From NCBI RefSeq assembly GCF_021155765.1, contig NC_060112.1:10230001-10294000 (forward strand): DNA of 64,000 nucleotides, read 5' to 3'. Position 1 is the stretch's first letter. Each line of letters opens with the position of its first letter. Positions 1 to 13,800 of this stretch are shown piece by piece. The stretch comes from Diprion similis. Lineage: Eukaryota > Arthropoda > Insecta > Hymenoptera > Diprionidae. Position numbers and translations under genes: made by a program. Under the pieces are notes generated by a model that was not told the DNA's origin, ran no database searches, and saw only the letters and a program-made list of their open reading frames with translations.

Positions 1-2334
1 TACGAATAAAATCATATTTTTGAAAAAGCAGCATAGAATTTGATATTTATTAACTTTTCTTTACCTATAAACTTAAATTCTTTTTAAATGACAAATTAGT
101 ATTGAGCAAATATATCCTGGTAAAGAACCAGTCCCGTCTAAGGATTCGGCTGTCACAAAAATCAAATGGTAACTTACCGACATCAACGATCAGAGCAGAT
201 CAGTACGTGATCTGTTGTGCCCTAGTAAGGCTGACGTACTGACAAAAATGTTCTGCCTCATTCTATTCGACGTGTTAAAAAGAGACACTGAATCTGCTTT
301 CATAATCCGGACACGCTTAGAAAAAACACTGCTAATTATATGAACACCGATCGATACTTAGCCTAGTTGGCCTGTTTAAGCTGCAGAAAATTTTCCCCAG
401 GACTGGCCCTCTTTAAGGGGACTTTCTAGTAACTCGCCTTGCAAAAACACTATTTTTGTTAATTTTTTTTATGACATTTTTGATAAAAAATATTGGTGTA
501 GGGCTTGTTAGGCTTAATAAATACTCTTGAAATACGTAACAAAAAACTTCTTGATTGTATTTCAAGACTGTATTTATTAAGCCTAACAAACCCTACATTG
601 ATATCTTTATCAATAATGTCGTAAAAAAAATGTCAGTGACACGCCGAATCCTGTGAAGAATCTTAGCATATCAAAGTCATGTTATAGTCAATCTTGTGAC
701 TATTTCGACGTAGAAACTAAGTGAAAAAAGTACCGACGAATTGAAGTAGCGGAAACAATTACGCATATTGTTTTTATAGTTTTCTTCTGAGCTAACACAC
801 ATTACCAGCAGAGTACGTTACTGCCATATCATTATTCGATAAAAGCCATTTATTGTGGGCATTTATTTCTTAGCTTGTCCGTTGACTGTTCTGTGAAATT
901 ATCAACCGAAAGGCTATGTAGTCCACCTGATTACAAAAGATTCCATAAAGTTTCAATTTGACGCGATATCTTCGGATTTCATGCAAATTTTCACTGACAT
1001 ATTTCCAAATGTACAGCTTCGGAATATTTCAAATTTTAGTATTTTTAACCATATTTCATTCGATTACAGGTTTCAAAGCGCAAAATTTTCCGCTTCTGCT
1101 TGCGCAACGAAATTCAAAGGTCGCTATTGTATACTCATCGCCCACGATTTCACCGCTGTGGTTTTAAATTCCTGACGACTTCTCTGCAGGTATGACTACG
1201 AATTTATACTAAGTACAATTACAATAGGTGAAACGAAAATAACAATGGTTTAAAACGATAGCCACATCAATTAGTAACCCTGATCGATTCCAACGAATTA
1301 TAACAGAATACGACTCATAGACGTCTATCAGGTATCTTTTAGCCCCAACTATGATCTAAGTTGTTTTACATGATCTGGAGAAGCCCATTTCAATGGCACG
1401 CTCAGATACTGAGTTGTTAAATAGAGGAATCGACAACAAGAAACGTGGCTGTGGGTCAAAATTCCAAATGGTCAGAATTCCGGTCGATGACTACGTTGCA
1501 TCGTACCATTTCGAACGGTCAAAATACCGGACAATTAAAAAAATTCCTGTGCATCAATATTTTTACTAGTTCGAATTGTCGAGCGTTCACACATTTAAAT
1601 GCTTGTAGCCAAGTAAGTGTTCAACAAATTTATCATTCTTCATATTGATCCTCCTGTAGATTATTCATGCCATAGAGTGGAAATTCTGACTTTCCGGAAC
1701 GTGTTTACATCGTTCATAATTATGTTTAGAATAGTTCGAAATTACGAGATTGATAAAAATAAAGTCAATCCAAGCATTGATCTATTCCGCAATACGAGTC
1801 CAAGCGCAGGAAATGTTTCATAAAACATGAAAATTGCCATGGAAAAGTCAGTGGACAATGTAGTTGTAGTTATTCATCCGATTCCTTAGCTTGGAATATA
1901 GTACATATATCTACTAACGTATGTTGCACCGGCCCTGAAATACGAGGAACCTCGCAGCGTCCACGTGCAGAGCAAACATGAGATAAGAAGCGCATATATG
2001 TACTATACAGCTATCGCGATCACGGTGCAGGCTGGTAGATAACACGAGTATCGCACCTTGGTGCCTCGGCGAGTTCCTAAACGCACGATCGTAGATCTTC
2101 CCCCGGGCGATACGGCCCAGCAGCTTTAGTGTTTAGTGCCTCCGTGTCTTCCCTGAGATTCGTCACGTCACGTGAGCTAAGCTGCTTGTCGCGCTGTTAC
2201 GAGTCAATTTACGCGCAACCTGTCAAAACACGCTGTACGCACGTCCGAGGTGAATTAGTTTCCGGATCGTTAACTCCGGCCCTGATTGCTCCTACGTCGC
2301 AACTGCTCTCACGTGCGCAGCCAAGCGAATCGCA
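1..2334. other. Non-coding 5' flank of the window
   Basis: No convincing gene is seen here. Open frames are short and have neither codon bias nor a signal peptide. The stretch holds a long foldback at 471-623 (listed separately). From about 1920 to 2334 the sequence becomes GC-richer, with several CACGTG/ACGTG motifs; this is probably the promoter and 5' UTR of the gene starting at 2335. Confidence 0.5.
471..623. repeat. Long imperfect inverted repeat (foldback element)
   Basis: The left arm at about 471-535 and the right arm at about 557-623 are near reverse complements over roughly 65 bp. Both contain the core TGTTAGGCTTAATAAATAC, or its complement, and a CTTGAAATAC inner end. The loop is only about 20 bp. 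Such a structure fits a foldback MITE or, less likely, a long hairpin RNA precursor. No coding capacity is seen. Confidence 0.75.
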
Positions 2335-2964
2335 ATGTCTAACAACGTCCCGGCTGTCGTTCTAATTGTAAGAACCGTAATTTTGCTCGGCCTTTTGCTT
2401 CCACCTGCAGCCTCAAGGGCCGTGGAATTTCCGTCAAGCTCTGCGTCGTCGGTCGAAAAGGGCTCGATACCCGCCAATCACAGACGGGCGTCCAGAGAGC
2501 TCGACGAAAGCGCCATCGCCGCTTTGTCCAGGCTCGCCAACCTCCGACTTTCGAGTGCTGAAACGGGCCGCTCTTTAGACCCGGGAGAAATGCCGCCACC
2601 GGAAATGGGGATTAACTTGCATGAAATATCGCCGATTACCGACTTTCCGGACGAGATTCGGCGGGTCGATTTCAAACGGACGAAATTCCACTGTCACCCG
2701 ATCGAGGACATCTTCATTCCGGCGGTTGGTAAGAATGTCCCGGCGTACATCTGCAGGCTCCAATCTCGCCAGTTCATCCTCTCGAGCGAGAGGTTTGCTC
2801 AGGACTGCAGGAACTACCTCGAAGTTGATGTCGACGAGATGACCTTTCACCGGCTCCTGGCACACGCTGACACAAACGGCACTGGAAACTCTGGCGCTAA
2901 TGTCATTCCAGTTACCCTGACGCAGCGATTGGGCGAGCAGTTTTACGGGATTATAAAGAGCTAG
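2335..2964 (+). CDS. Intronless secreted protein, 209 aa, unknown family
   Basis: A single open frame begins MSNNVPAVVLIVRTVILLG, a good signal peptide with probable cleavage after the Ala-Ala-Ser-Arg-Ala region near residue 29. The mature part is not low-complexity. It has a Leu/Ala-rich helix-like segment at about 55-75, a Pro-rich linker near 85-90, and a compact C-terminal half with three cysteines (in FHCHP, YICRL and QDCRN) and the segment EDIFIPAVGKNVPAYICRL. The frame is GC-rich compared with its flanks, which supports real coding. It differs from the neighbouring cluster genes because it lacks a separate signal-peptide exon. I do not recognise the family. The first ATG is chosen because it starts the signal peptide directly. 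Confidence 0.72.
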   Translation: MSNNVPAVVLIVRTVILLGLLLPPAASRAVEFPSSSASSVEKGSIPANHRRASRELDESAIAALSRLANLRLSSAETGRSLDPGEMPPPEMGINLHEISPITDFPDEIRRVDFKRTKFHCHPIEDIFIPAVGKNVPAYICRLQSRQFILSSERFAQDCRNYLEVDVDEMTFHRLLAHADTNGTGNSGANVIPVTLTQRLGEQFYGIIKS

Positions 2965-4570
2965 GAAAAGCCAGAGGAACTTCGTACTCGTTAGGATGTT
3001 TTAGATGTCTTTAGGTGGTTAATTAATGACTCCGGGGAACTCCAGTGCCAGTTTAGAAATTCGGTGTGTCGTTATTACCCGGAAAAAATTACATTATACG
3101 GATCTACGTACAACAATAGAATATTCTCACTTTTTTTGTCAATGTGTAGACGTCGGTTTCCGGTACTAAACTTACGCCGATTTATGCGATAAGAGACACT
3201 CGAACTCGGGTGTTAATTTGAGACTGTCCTGTAGGTACTACCTCATAGACATATATCTGCATATACTAGCTATAGTAGGTATCGTAAAATGTGTACTCCT
3301 TACTCTTTCTGTATCGAAGGAAGAATATTTTTACCTTTATTTTAATACTGTGTTGAAAATTGACTGATAATGTAACGTATCGTATGAATAACGAAAGTAA
3401 ACACATTAAATAAATAAGAAATAGAAGTTTATTGACGTGAATAATTTGCGATCCGATCATCGCCACGTGTGTCGTGATAATGATCATGCAGCGTTTGACG
3501 TCATTCTTAATGCCCCACGGCATTTGAAAATCAGTCATCGTACCCACGATTTTTTATACACTTTCCAAGTATGAGTAACGAATGCAGTTGAATGCGGATA
3601 GAAATTATTCAAGCACAGAATACCGAAATGTCTAAATAAAGTGAGACGATGCTGTGCGTTGAACTGTTATATATACATAATTTGAATACAGAAAAAACTA
3701 CATTAGATCTGCACCTTACGTTCCATTGACACCATTTTTTCATCATTTTGTCCAATTTTTTGTGTCCTCTTGTACTTCAAAATAATTACCCCAACTGGAA
3801 TGGTAAACGGATATAAGGAATGAATGATCAGTACGCGTGTAATATAGCAGAGGCCTGGCACCGCGCGCACGTTGAATAATATTGAAAGGTAGCTTCTACC
3901 GTGATTCTTACACACAGGTGCTAACTTGATTATTACAATTCATCGATGACGTCACGTGCAAGGTTGTTTAGAATTATTCCTAACTGCTAACACAAACCTG
4001 GCTCAGACCATACTTGATGAGTTCTACAATAACAGAATCAGGAAAGATGTTTTTTTCAACGATTCGAAAACTATCGGTGATTTGTTTTCAAGAATAACAT
4101 CATCGTTGTATCGACGATACTATAATATAGGCGTGGAAATTTTGCAAATTTTTTAAATAAGGTATCAATAATTTTGGCAAGTTTCTGCAATAATTACTGG
4201 TAGAAAATACGTCACAGTTTTATAAATATGATTTAATAACTTTTTTTGTTTCTTTCTTTCTTTTTTTTTTTTTGTATAAAAGTCCGTCTTAGAAATAACA
4301 ATGTAGCATTGAAATTTTATCGTGTTTTTCTTTTCTGCGTTTTCCTTTCGTCCAAAATGTATAACACTATAACAATTCATTATTTGCAATTACTGATAAA
4401 TTTCAATTAATCGGATTCCCTCGCAGCCGACTTCACAGCGTTTTATAATCAGCTACACCGTCACGCGTTAAGTTAATCAATCAAGCTTCATTTCGGCAAT
4501 TTGGCTCTTTCTTGCATTCTTCGCTACACCTTTACACTGGGTTACGTTACGTTAACTTAACAAATCCAAT
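2965..4570. other. Non-coding gap between convergent genes
   Basis: This lies between the 3' end of the gene at 2335-2964 (+) and the 3' end of the gene at 4571-7885 (-). It is AT-rich, with a T-tract near 4250-4275. It must contain both 3' UTRs. No further coding sequence is seen. Confidence 0.5.
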
Positions 4571-7500
4571 TCAGTCGAATACGTTAGCCGCGGAATCATC
4601 GGACGAACTGCCGCTGCTCTCAAAGCTATCTTTGTCTTCGTTTGACAAGCTCGAAGAATGCTCGTTCTCTGATTCTGCGCTATCGATTTCCTCCATGACG
4701 ATCATCGGCGAGTTAGCTTCCGGATGACCCTCAGTCGGTGTTCCAAAATCCTGACTGTTGTGCTGTTGCGGTATTTCCGCCGGCAGCTCCGGGTAATTCG
4801 GATTCAAATCGGCAGTGTCGTTCGGCTTGATCTGATCCGACTTCTCGTCAGATTCAAGCTTGTCCGAGTCCTCCGTTTCCTTGGCTGGGACGTTGCTCAG
4901 CTGGAAAAATAAGGTACCGGTTCCATTGTTTATGAGCTTAATTACGGGGGCCGTTTTGAAAAATTTGCACGCGTTATTCCGAAAACAGAACAAATCGTGA
5001 ACTGGTACAGACAGAGAAAATATTTGTTCAATTTACTAACTATCATGTGTAAATGTGGCGACGGAAACGTTTTGCTGATTTAAACAAATGTTATTTGTCT
5101 TAAGAAAATATTGAGCAGACTGATGATTTGGACTGTTAAGCGAGACAGCGTTTTATGAATCAGGGAAACGTTTCTTTCTCGTAGTTTCGTCGGCATATTT
5201 AGTAAATTCAAGTTTTTTCTCCTGTGTGTAGACACGACTCCGTCAACTTGTGGTTCTTGTACTTTCTAACAATAATGAATTCTCTCCGATTCTAGTTGAT
5301 TCAATATCGCTTTTGAGCATAACTGTACGTCTCACATACATCGTATGTATACATTTTTTTGAATTCCTGAAAAATCGTCATGTTCTTCAATATTCATCCT
5401 ATAAGTAATAATACCGCATTTATTCTTAGAAGGATTCGAAAAAAATGGTCTTCTAGTGCTATAAACTAGAGATTTAACCTTGTAAGTCCATGCATCATTG
5501 TAGCTAAAAATACATTTAAGGGGCTGCCCTGGTCGAATTTAACGTTGTCGTACATGTCTTCAGATATCAAAATCCACGTATTTTAAACGCAAAAAGGGTT
5601 TAGCAGCCCCATTCTATACACAATTTTGAACAAAAAGATTCAAATACATTTTTATTTGTTACAACAATAAAGAAATGGCACGGAAACTCCAAAATCGCAA
5701 TAGTAAATTCGTATGGTTACCAATTGGACGCATCACGTTCTCTTCTATTTCTGTTGCATGTACAATGTAATTATCACAGTTTTGTTTTTAGATACCAATG
5801 ATTTCTAGGAACGTGTTTACTTTTAAGTTGTGGAGTCTTTTATCATTAAGTTGATGATGATAGTTATTAAGTCGGTATCCGTTATATGTGTTGGGTTGAA
5901 AAAAAAAAAAAAAAAAAAAAAAAAATGACCAGTGATGCACGTAATTGTACGATTGTTATAGAAATTGTAAGGTGTAGACGTACAGGAAATAATATAAACC
6001 ACAATGAAATTGAATAATTGGCTGTTGAGACACAAATTGCAAAAAAAAAAAAACAAAAAAAAATCATCCACTTTTTCAGCCATCTTATACTTCTCCATAC
6101 CCCTACAATTGTAGGACCGTTCGAGTGTTACTTCAAGTCTAATTACCTCTTCTTCTTTCTCGTAATATTAAATTCGTTTCATGCCAGAATCCACTAAAAA
6201 AGCGTCCTGCGAAGTATCTACCTGATTTGTAGTCTCCTCGGAGAAGGAAATCGGCGGCTGTTTTTCCGTCTCGAAGGTCTGTCCATCCTCGTGTTCCTGG
6301 GCAGTGAGAAGCTGCGGTATTCTGGACCTGTTCACCTCCAGCGTGACCGCCTCGGATTTTTTTTCATCGTCCGATCGGTTCGTCTCCCGGCGTTGCATCG
6401 GCGTTGGCGCCGGCTCGTCGAGGCTCAAGACCTCGGCATTCGCATCGTCCTTTTTCTGCTCAGCACCTAATCCGTTGAGCTCAAACGTGCTTGGTGTGCT
6501 TTTTTCGACCTTATCCACACCGTTCGAAACCTGCTCGTAGTCAACCGGCTGCAGAACATCCAACGCGATCGGAGATTGCTTCAGGTTCTGTTCAGGGTAT
6601 AGCGTGTAAATAAGGGTGCAAAAACTTGGCTTATGTGCATGTATGTCGGAGGGCTTTCGAGAATTATAGGCACACAAGAAGTCCCTTCATGCCCTCTGCG
6701 ATCACGTCTCACTACACGTCCTCGCGGACCTGGATCGTAGTCAGTGCTGCAGTTCTCGTATGCAATAAATACACAAAGAACTATGCATTCACTGAACTTA
6801 GGAACGGGGCGTGTAAGCGTTATAGGTAGGTACCTACCTTAGACGATGAGTGCTCAGCGAAGGCCTCGGCGAGCGCGAGGTTAATATCCTCCAAGGGTTC
6901 ATCGCCGTTTCGGATGTAGACCGGAACGTACCCAGGAATTGACGGCAAGTATTGCAGAGGTAGGGTGTCTGTGTGCAAAATTAAAAAAAAAGAACATCGT
7001 TATAATGTGTTTTTAACAACCTTTTATTTCTCATTAAACTTGTCAAGCAATTATCGCTATTTTTTTTTTACGCGGTGTTCTGTATGTATATATACATATA
7101 TATAGTGTGAACTAGAAATATTTTTTTCTAAAATCGATTTAGATTCAACTGAAACTCTACACATTCGACGATTCTACTGCTATAAATATGAAGTGCAATT
7201 TTTGGTCAGGTTCAAGGTTTTACTACAAAAACCTACTTATATATACTTTATACTTTATACCAGCATTACTGTAACTTCAACCTTGTAATTTTTGTCCAAA
7301 TTTAAGTAATAATGTACAAAATTTTGCTCAATATTAATCTTGAAATTTGACCAAAACTCGAGAAAGTACAATTGTACCGTAAGATGGATTTTGGCGAATG
7401 AAAGCAATGCGTTTTGCGAGGAAAAACTACTAATAATTGAAAATAGGTGTTTTAACGCAAGAACATCAATATACACCGTCTCACTCAGGAATATGCTCAT

Positions 7501-7885
7501 ATTCGTAAGTTAACACGAGTCACATTCTCTTGAATGACAAATGTCTCGTTTCTCTGATCCTGCGTGCACCGCGGGATTCACGCGAGGTGTGTCTTCGATC
7601 AAATTTCACTTCACAATTCCACTATTTTTTTTTTTTTTTACGAAAATGCGCAAGCAACAGATCACTTGTGCGGGTTCACTTCGATAGACAATTTACAATT
7701 AGATGATAGTAAATTGTGCGATTCGAGCATGCGTGATTATTGTTATTGTTGATAAGACAAAGATGCAGATCTTTGTCGAGGTACGTGCGTACGACCTGGT
7801 CAAGAAATATCCGGTACTCACTGGCGTAGGTAATGATAAGGAAGACGAGAATGAACCCCGACCGCAGCATCCCAACGGCTCGCAT
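4571..7885 (-). CDS. Acidic Ser/Glu-rich secreted protein, 296 aa, four exons
   Basis: Exons are 7885-7822, 6968-6838, 6587-6222 and 4900-4571, all with AG/GT borders and consistent phases 1, 0, 0. Exon 1 encodes a signal peptide (MRAVGMLRSGFILVFLIITYA). Exon 2 gives a short ordered-looking segment (LPSIPGYVPVYIRNGDEP). Exons 3 and 4 are hydrophilic and strongly acidic, ending in a Ser/Glu/Asp tail (SSSLSNEDKDSFESSGSSSD) and VFD-stop. Cysteine is absent from the mature part. Exon 3 can also run past its CAG|GTAGAT donor to a stop at 6168, giving a 204-aa protein that ends GMKRI. Exon 2 could also splice directly to exon 4 because both borders are phase 0, so isoforms are possible. I recognise no family. 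Many acidic and Ser residues suggest ion binding or phosphorylation, which is inference. Confidence 0.62.
5518..5612. repeat. Short element with inverted GGGGCTGC termini
   Basis: Within the last intron of the acidic-protein gene, AAGGGGCTGCCCTGG at the left end faces its partial reverse complement GGGTTTAGCAGCCCCATT at the right end, about 95 bp in total. This resembles a tiny MITE. It is non-coding. Confidence 0.4.
5899..5925 (+). repeat. Poly-A tract
   Basis: An uninterrupted A run of about 27 bases lies in an intron, with a second interrupted run near 6042-6062. These could be simple-repeat slippage or tails of old retrocopies. No adjacent retroelement is recognised. Confidence 0.8.
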
Positions 7886-10800
7886 CTTTGAACGATACTG
7901 GGCCCCCCGCCCAGGGGGCTCTCTAATATATATGTACGCCCCTCTCCTCCCTCCAGTGCGAACTGCTCGGCCCTCCCAGGATTCCATCCCGTTAATATCA
8001 GAGAACGAAGAGAAAAATGACGAGAGACTAAAAGAAGAGGATAGAAAAATGAGAAAGAAGTAAAAAAGGAATAAAAATAGGGGCACTCGGTGTATCACGC
8101 GAGCTGGATGAATTACCCGGTTGGAAACGTGGCCATTCGACCAGCAATCTGCACGCACGCATCATCGGCATGTTTTAATCACGAAAATCCGCAATATCGT
8201 GACGCGTGAAAAATATTGTCGAATCTTTTCTCTTCTTCGGATAGAATACTTACAGGTATAACAGTGTGACTGGAACTACAGAAATGCAGAGTTGTAACTT
8301 ATTACGCGTTGTTGGTCGAGACTCTCGGAATCGTCGAAAGCCGCTGGAGACAGGTCCAACCTGTTGCAGAAGCGAGTTACAAAGCGAGAGATTGCAACCT
8401 TGAGCCTCATCTTCCTGGTCCAAGATCTACCGGTGTACAGTCGTCGTTGAGTTACAATCGGGCTCCTAGGAAAGATGAAAAATACGAGGAAGGTCAGACG
8501 TTAAGGGTCACCTTCCTAAATCCACTCGCAGGAGTTATTTGACAATAATAAAAAAAGGCTCGGTGCTCTGCACAATTCAAAGAAATAAGTTACACCGATT
8601 GTCAAGAGGTACGAATGAGTAATTAAAGTAATAAATAAATTCGATTGTACAAGCCGTACAAAATCGAAAATTAAATTTCACGACAGTACTGAACTTTTGT
8701 TTGGATTGGTGTGAGTTTTTCAACTATTCGTACCGTAGGAATAAGCAATTATTTTTTTTACTTTTATACAGCAAATTTAAGGGATGTTAGTTTGCGTTTA
8801 TTATTTTAGTAGTTTTATAAAAATTTCTCTTTAAAACCGTTCTAGAAAACTACCCAGAATTTGTCGGGATATTGAGACTGCGTTTCTTAATGTATTTGAA
8901 AATTATTAGTCCAAAAGTGACTAACATAGTCGAAAAAAGTACTTCATGTCCTTTTGTATAGGAAAATAGGAATGTTTTCAAAAAATCCTTACGTTTCACA
9001 GTATTATTTCAGTAGTTCATATTAATATATACTCGTGATTGTTGGATCGATTACTTTTGGTTAAAAATCGTCAAGTCATGGATTCTTAAAAAACTCTACT
9101 GAGGTAGCTATCTCACTTCTAATGCTAGAAATATTCAATATTATCAATTGAGACACGACAAATGCTAGTTTTATCGTAAACTATGAGTAAAAAAAAAACC
9201 TTGATCAATTTGGAAATGAAACCTTCTGTAAATCTATGTGATCTGAATTGTCCGAAACGTAACAATTTTTTCGCATTCGTTAGAGACTTGGACAGGCAAC
9301 GAGTAGACGTTAGAACCGTTAGACATTTGACTAACTTTTTTTATTTCAATTTAAGACATATTTTTTCCCAAGCACACTGTAGTCAGCCTCAACTAAGTTA
9401 ATTTCAGAATCGTTTATTCGTTCCTGCGATTACACATTAATTGGTAAATTTGAACACAGTTACATCGTTCAAGGATTAATCAGCCCCGTCTTCCTTGCTA
9501 TAGGTATGATCGAATGATATTAATGAGTAACGTTGATGCGTTAATAATAGACCATGTAGTACCTACTCCAGTGAGTAATGCTAAAGGCTGGATAAACAGA
9601 CAGACGGATAAACATCTTCGCTTCGTTAAATCGCCGCACGATTCGTGCGACGATACGTACACTTACACTTTCAACTGTCAGAAGATAGATGATTTTGTGT
9701 AAATTTTGCAAAATTCTAATTAAACGATCTTTGCCGGCATGAGATCAAATCTATTGTTACTTACAATTATCTCTCATTAAAATATAAAATATTGTTCTAC
9801 TGGTGAAAAACAAAACAAAGTCTCTGAAGGTGTTAAAAAATGAAATTCCACCATAAATCCATCAGGCACAAAAATCGTGTTCACCAGGTTTACGTTGCAG
9901 GTAGAAGACGCCGCCGCGGGCTGAAACCTCGAGGCTTATCAGCTGCAGAAAACTTCGTGTTATTACTGGTATAATATTATTAGCGCGAAGAGTCGAATCG
10001 CCCTCGAGCGACAGGGAGAGCTTACTCAAGGTCGTAGATATAAATTATATGCAAATTTTATCCCGTGACATTTAACGAACGTAATCAATTTCCGAGACAT
10101 AAATATATGCCGATTCGCAGTTTAATAGGAAAGTGGGATAAGCTACCTGCTCTGCGCGATGAAATCCACTCCTTCGGGATTTTTTTTCCCATTCAAAAGA
10201 TCCTCTACGTTGCTCCAGACTAATGATAATACGAGTTTAACCGCCATACTCGTTCTCAATCTCTCGAGGTAATTCTATAGTCGATATGGGGTGATTATAT
10301 ATCTCACTTCTGACGTGGCATCTTCTCACATCCTGCATACATCGCGGAATTTGTATTCTTACGGTCGAGTTCTATTTTTTAATGGCTTTTTTTTTTAGTT
10401 ACTTTAAAAACTTTTATTTGTAACTTACTCGATCGACTTGCTTCGAGATTTATTTTTTCTTTTCTCACTCTATTCTCGAAGAGCTAAATCAGGATCCCTT
10501 GGAACATCGAAAGGGAGGCAACGACGAGAACAGACCGTTATGTTGATGCTTCAATCCGATTTTTATATTACGTAAATAGAGAGGCAAGGCGGTCCAGCTC
10601 TAGATTCAACGCTTAAGGCTTTTTCCAACTCGACTTACACGCTAGTAAAAGGAACAAATAATTTCGTCATTTTTATAACGGTCTACTGAAATTGCTCGAC
10701 CCAAAGCACGCGACTTCTTGATACAATATCCAGGTCTAGATATTACTTGAAATAGTTTGATACTGATAAATGTGTTCAGCGTCCAAATTGCCTTCTGAAA

Positions 10801-13800
10801 ATACTATTTTTACGTCAAATTTGAAAAGGAAAATCTATGTTAATTACAGTTTATAATGTTGCTAAGTTTTTAATGATTTTTTTTCACCAGTTGAGCAATT
10901 CTATAGCGAATACATACCTTACAATGATCATCCGCGATTGTAAGTCGAATACGTTAAGCTTGTAATAAAAACATATTGTTATTCCTGCACGAAAGTAGTT
11001 CACATGTAACAATAATAACAAATAAATAAGAAAAATATCTGGTAGCTAGACGAATACGTATAATTTAATGGGGCTAAATAATGTAAAATGCTAATCGACG
11101 TATCACCGGTTTGTAGTATTAATTAACTATTACCTACCTGCTAACTATAACCAAATCTAGAATCTCTATAAAATTACACGCTTTATAAATACATTCGCAA
11201 AGCCGTTGAGTCAGCCATGTCTGACTGTATCAAGTTACGTGGAATTAAAACTGTAACTAATCCTCGGTTTCAAGTTCATCTTCAATTCTCCTGACAATTA
11301 TCAATCACAGGCTGACCACAATCGTTCGTAACTCGTAATCCAACTTTGACTACGATCTGCACTCGTCAGGCCCGCGGGCAATGGGCATCTCGATTAATAA
11401 TTACCTTCTTAAACGTCGAGTTTATAGCTCCGTAAATTACCCTGAGCTTCAACTGTATCGTTTCGACCTACAACAGCCGTAGGTTTGAGTTATGGCCAAG
11501 CCGGGGTCTGCGGGTTTGGCACAGCCACGTCACAAGCTGCGATAAATCCAGCTTCGCCAAAATAACGTCGAATCGAGGCTCCAGGGTCCAGACCACAAAC
11601 TGGATGAGACGAATATATATCCGTTGTCAAAACTTCTCCGAACCTTACGATCCTTCTCGGTATTTTTATCCGCATATACATATATATATACATGGCATGG
11701 CATGTGGCTGGAATTTCATTCCCTGATTATCGCCGGCCAATCGAATTAAGTTTGTCCGTCTAACGAGGCTCGTTGGTTAGCGTGTGTAATATTGTTGGAA
11801 GGCTACATATCCTGGGTCGTGGGTCAGGATCATCAGTCGTACGTCACCCATCTGTCAAGTACGCCGTCCACACTCGCTGGCAAATCTATCTACACACACC
11901 GTGTCTGATCAATTATTAACTCTGGCTTGGAGGCTCGCGAATATTGCGTCACTTTCGATTTTACACCTCATCATCAGTTAACCAGTCGTTTTTCCCTATC
12001 ATCCTGAAGTCATCGCCTGGTTTCGACGATGCTCATCTATAATTTGGGCATATTTTTCTAGGCACTCTTAATTCGCTGCCCATTAAACGATACTTTTCTC
12101 ATTAATTTTATTACGAGATACTCGTGTAACATTGAGAATTTGTAAAATTGTTTTGTTTGTAAGCTGTGAAGATGTCTTTGAAACTCGTTTTATTCAAATT
12201 GCTTCGAGAAGAAATGCAACTTCAGTAGATCCCTCCGATCTCACTTTCACGACGACTTTTTTTTATTCAGAAGGCTATTAATTTCTTTAAAGCCACAGAA
12301 ATGATCGACTTTTCTATGCACCAGTCAGTTCAATATTTTCTTTATTTGATCATGATCAATATTTGTGTAACGTGTAAAATTAAATATTTTACGATACTAA
12401 CGTACCCAATGGAAAAAATTTTTCACTCAATTTATCGAACAGGATCATCAGGGTTTTTAAGAATTTCGATGCAAATTGAAGCTAAACTTTTGATTATTAC
12501 ATTATTTCCTATTTTTTTTTATTTCTAAGAAGATCTTTGTAGGTTAACTATATCATAATTTGAAAATGATAAGGGGACGGTCAGCTATTTGTTCACTAAT
12601 TTGATAGTTTGAAGTGATTGACTGATAGGCCGTATCACGTTTCCCTCGAGGTCGTTGCCTTCTGTAGCTGATAATTATTCAATGGCTATTAATTTTATCG
12701 TCAGATGTGACACAGCTTTGTTATCATCCGAAGTGTGATTATCGATTGATCGAAGCCTGAGAGTTGAATGGTGAATCACATCGTGCAAGCCCGAACGTTA
12801 TCGAAACTAATTATGAGTTCCAATCGGTAATTAATACCCACATAGCTTGACTATATGAAAATTTTTAGTAGATACTGGAGTTGTGAGCAGGCTTTGAAGT
12901 GTAATTAAAAGATAAAATTAGTAACCAAGATTGATGCATTGAATGATGAGAATTGCAACTTTCAATATTTATTACCGGATTAACACAAATGTTATTAAAA
13001 ATAATATATTTTCTTCTTCTTCTTTGTCAGTATATTTATGCAGCTCAGATTGTGATGGCGCATAGTTGAAATATCGGTGTTGCAACCTTGCGGATGAATA
13101 TTTACGAAAACGCATTATCGTTACTCAAGAATATAATCTATCAAGTTTTATTTCCTAAGCCGATGGTTGTCAAGAGAAATAATTTCTTCTATCTTCAATT
13201 TATTCACAGGGTTGAATGACGATATTTTCTACTTGTTATTTATGTCCCATAGAAGGATTCACGTCACGATTGTAAAACATGATGGTTTTGCAAGAGCACG
13301 ATGTTTCTTTTAAAATTCGATTACGTCTGTTCTGTGTATAACCGATGTTTCGATTCGAAGAAAACCGTTGCAAAGTCTTCTTCCTGAGCTCGTCTAGCTT
13401 GTGAATAGCTTCCAGCCTCACTCCAAGCCACATAACGCGACTCTTACGATTCAATTGTACGGAGTTTCATTGGCAATTTGTCGCGGCCCAGATAGAAATA
13501 GGGCCATCCCGCGGTACCGGGATAACGAGTAAGTGAGTTTGTAAGTTAGAAACGGTAAGATCCGACTTGTAAATTCAATTCGATAAATCGAGCAATTACA
13601 AATTCGTTTCACGCTGTATTTATCTACGAGTGAATTTGATTTCATAGATCAACTGTATGAAGATGAACTTGAATGTTACAGCAATGGTACTAGTTTGCTG
13701 AAAATCAATATCTCCTTCATTTTTACATAGATAACTATCGTTAATATGTGACCAATAAAGTAGAATCAATTTCGAAAGCCTCTGAACGTCAATTAATTAG

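Noticed and set aside
8309-8542. 77-codon plus-strand frame
   Set aside because: Composition is mildly coding-like but there is no signal peptide, splice support or recognisable motif.
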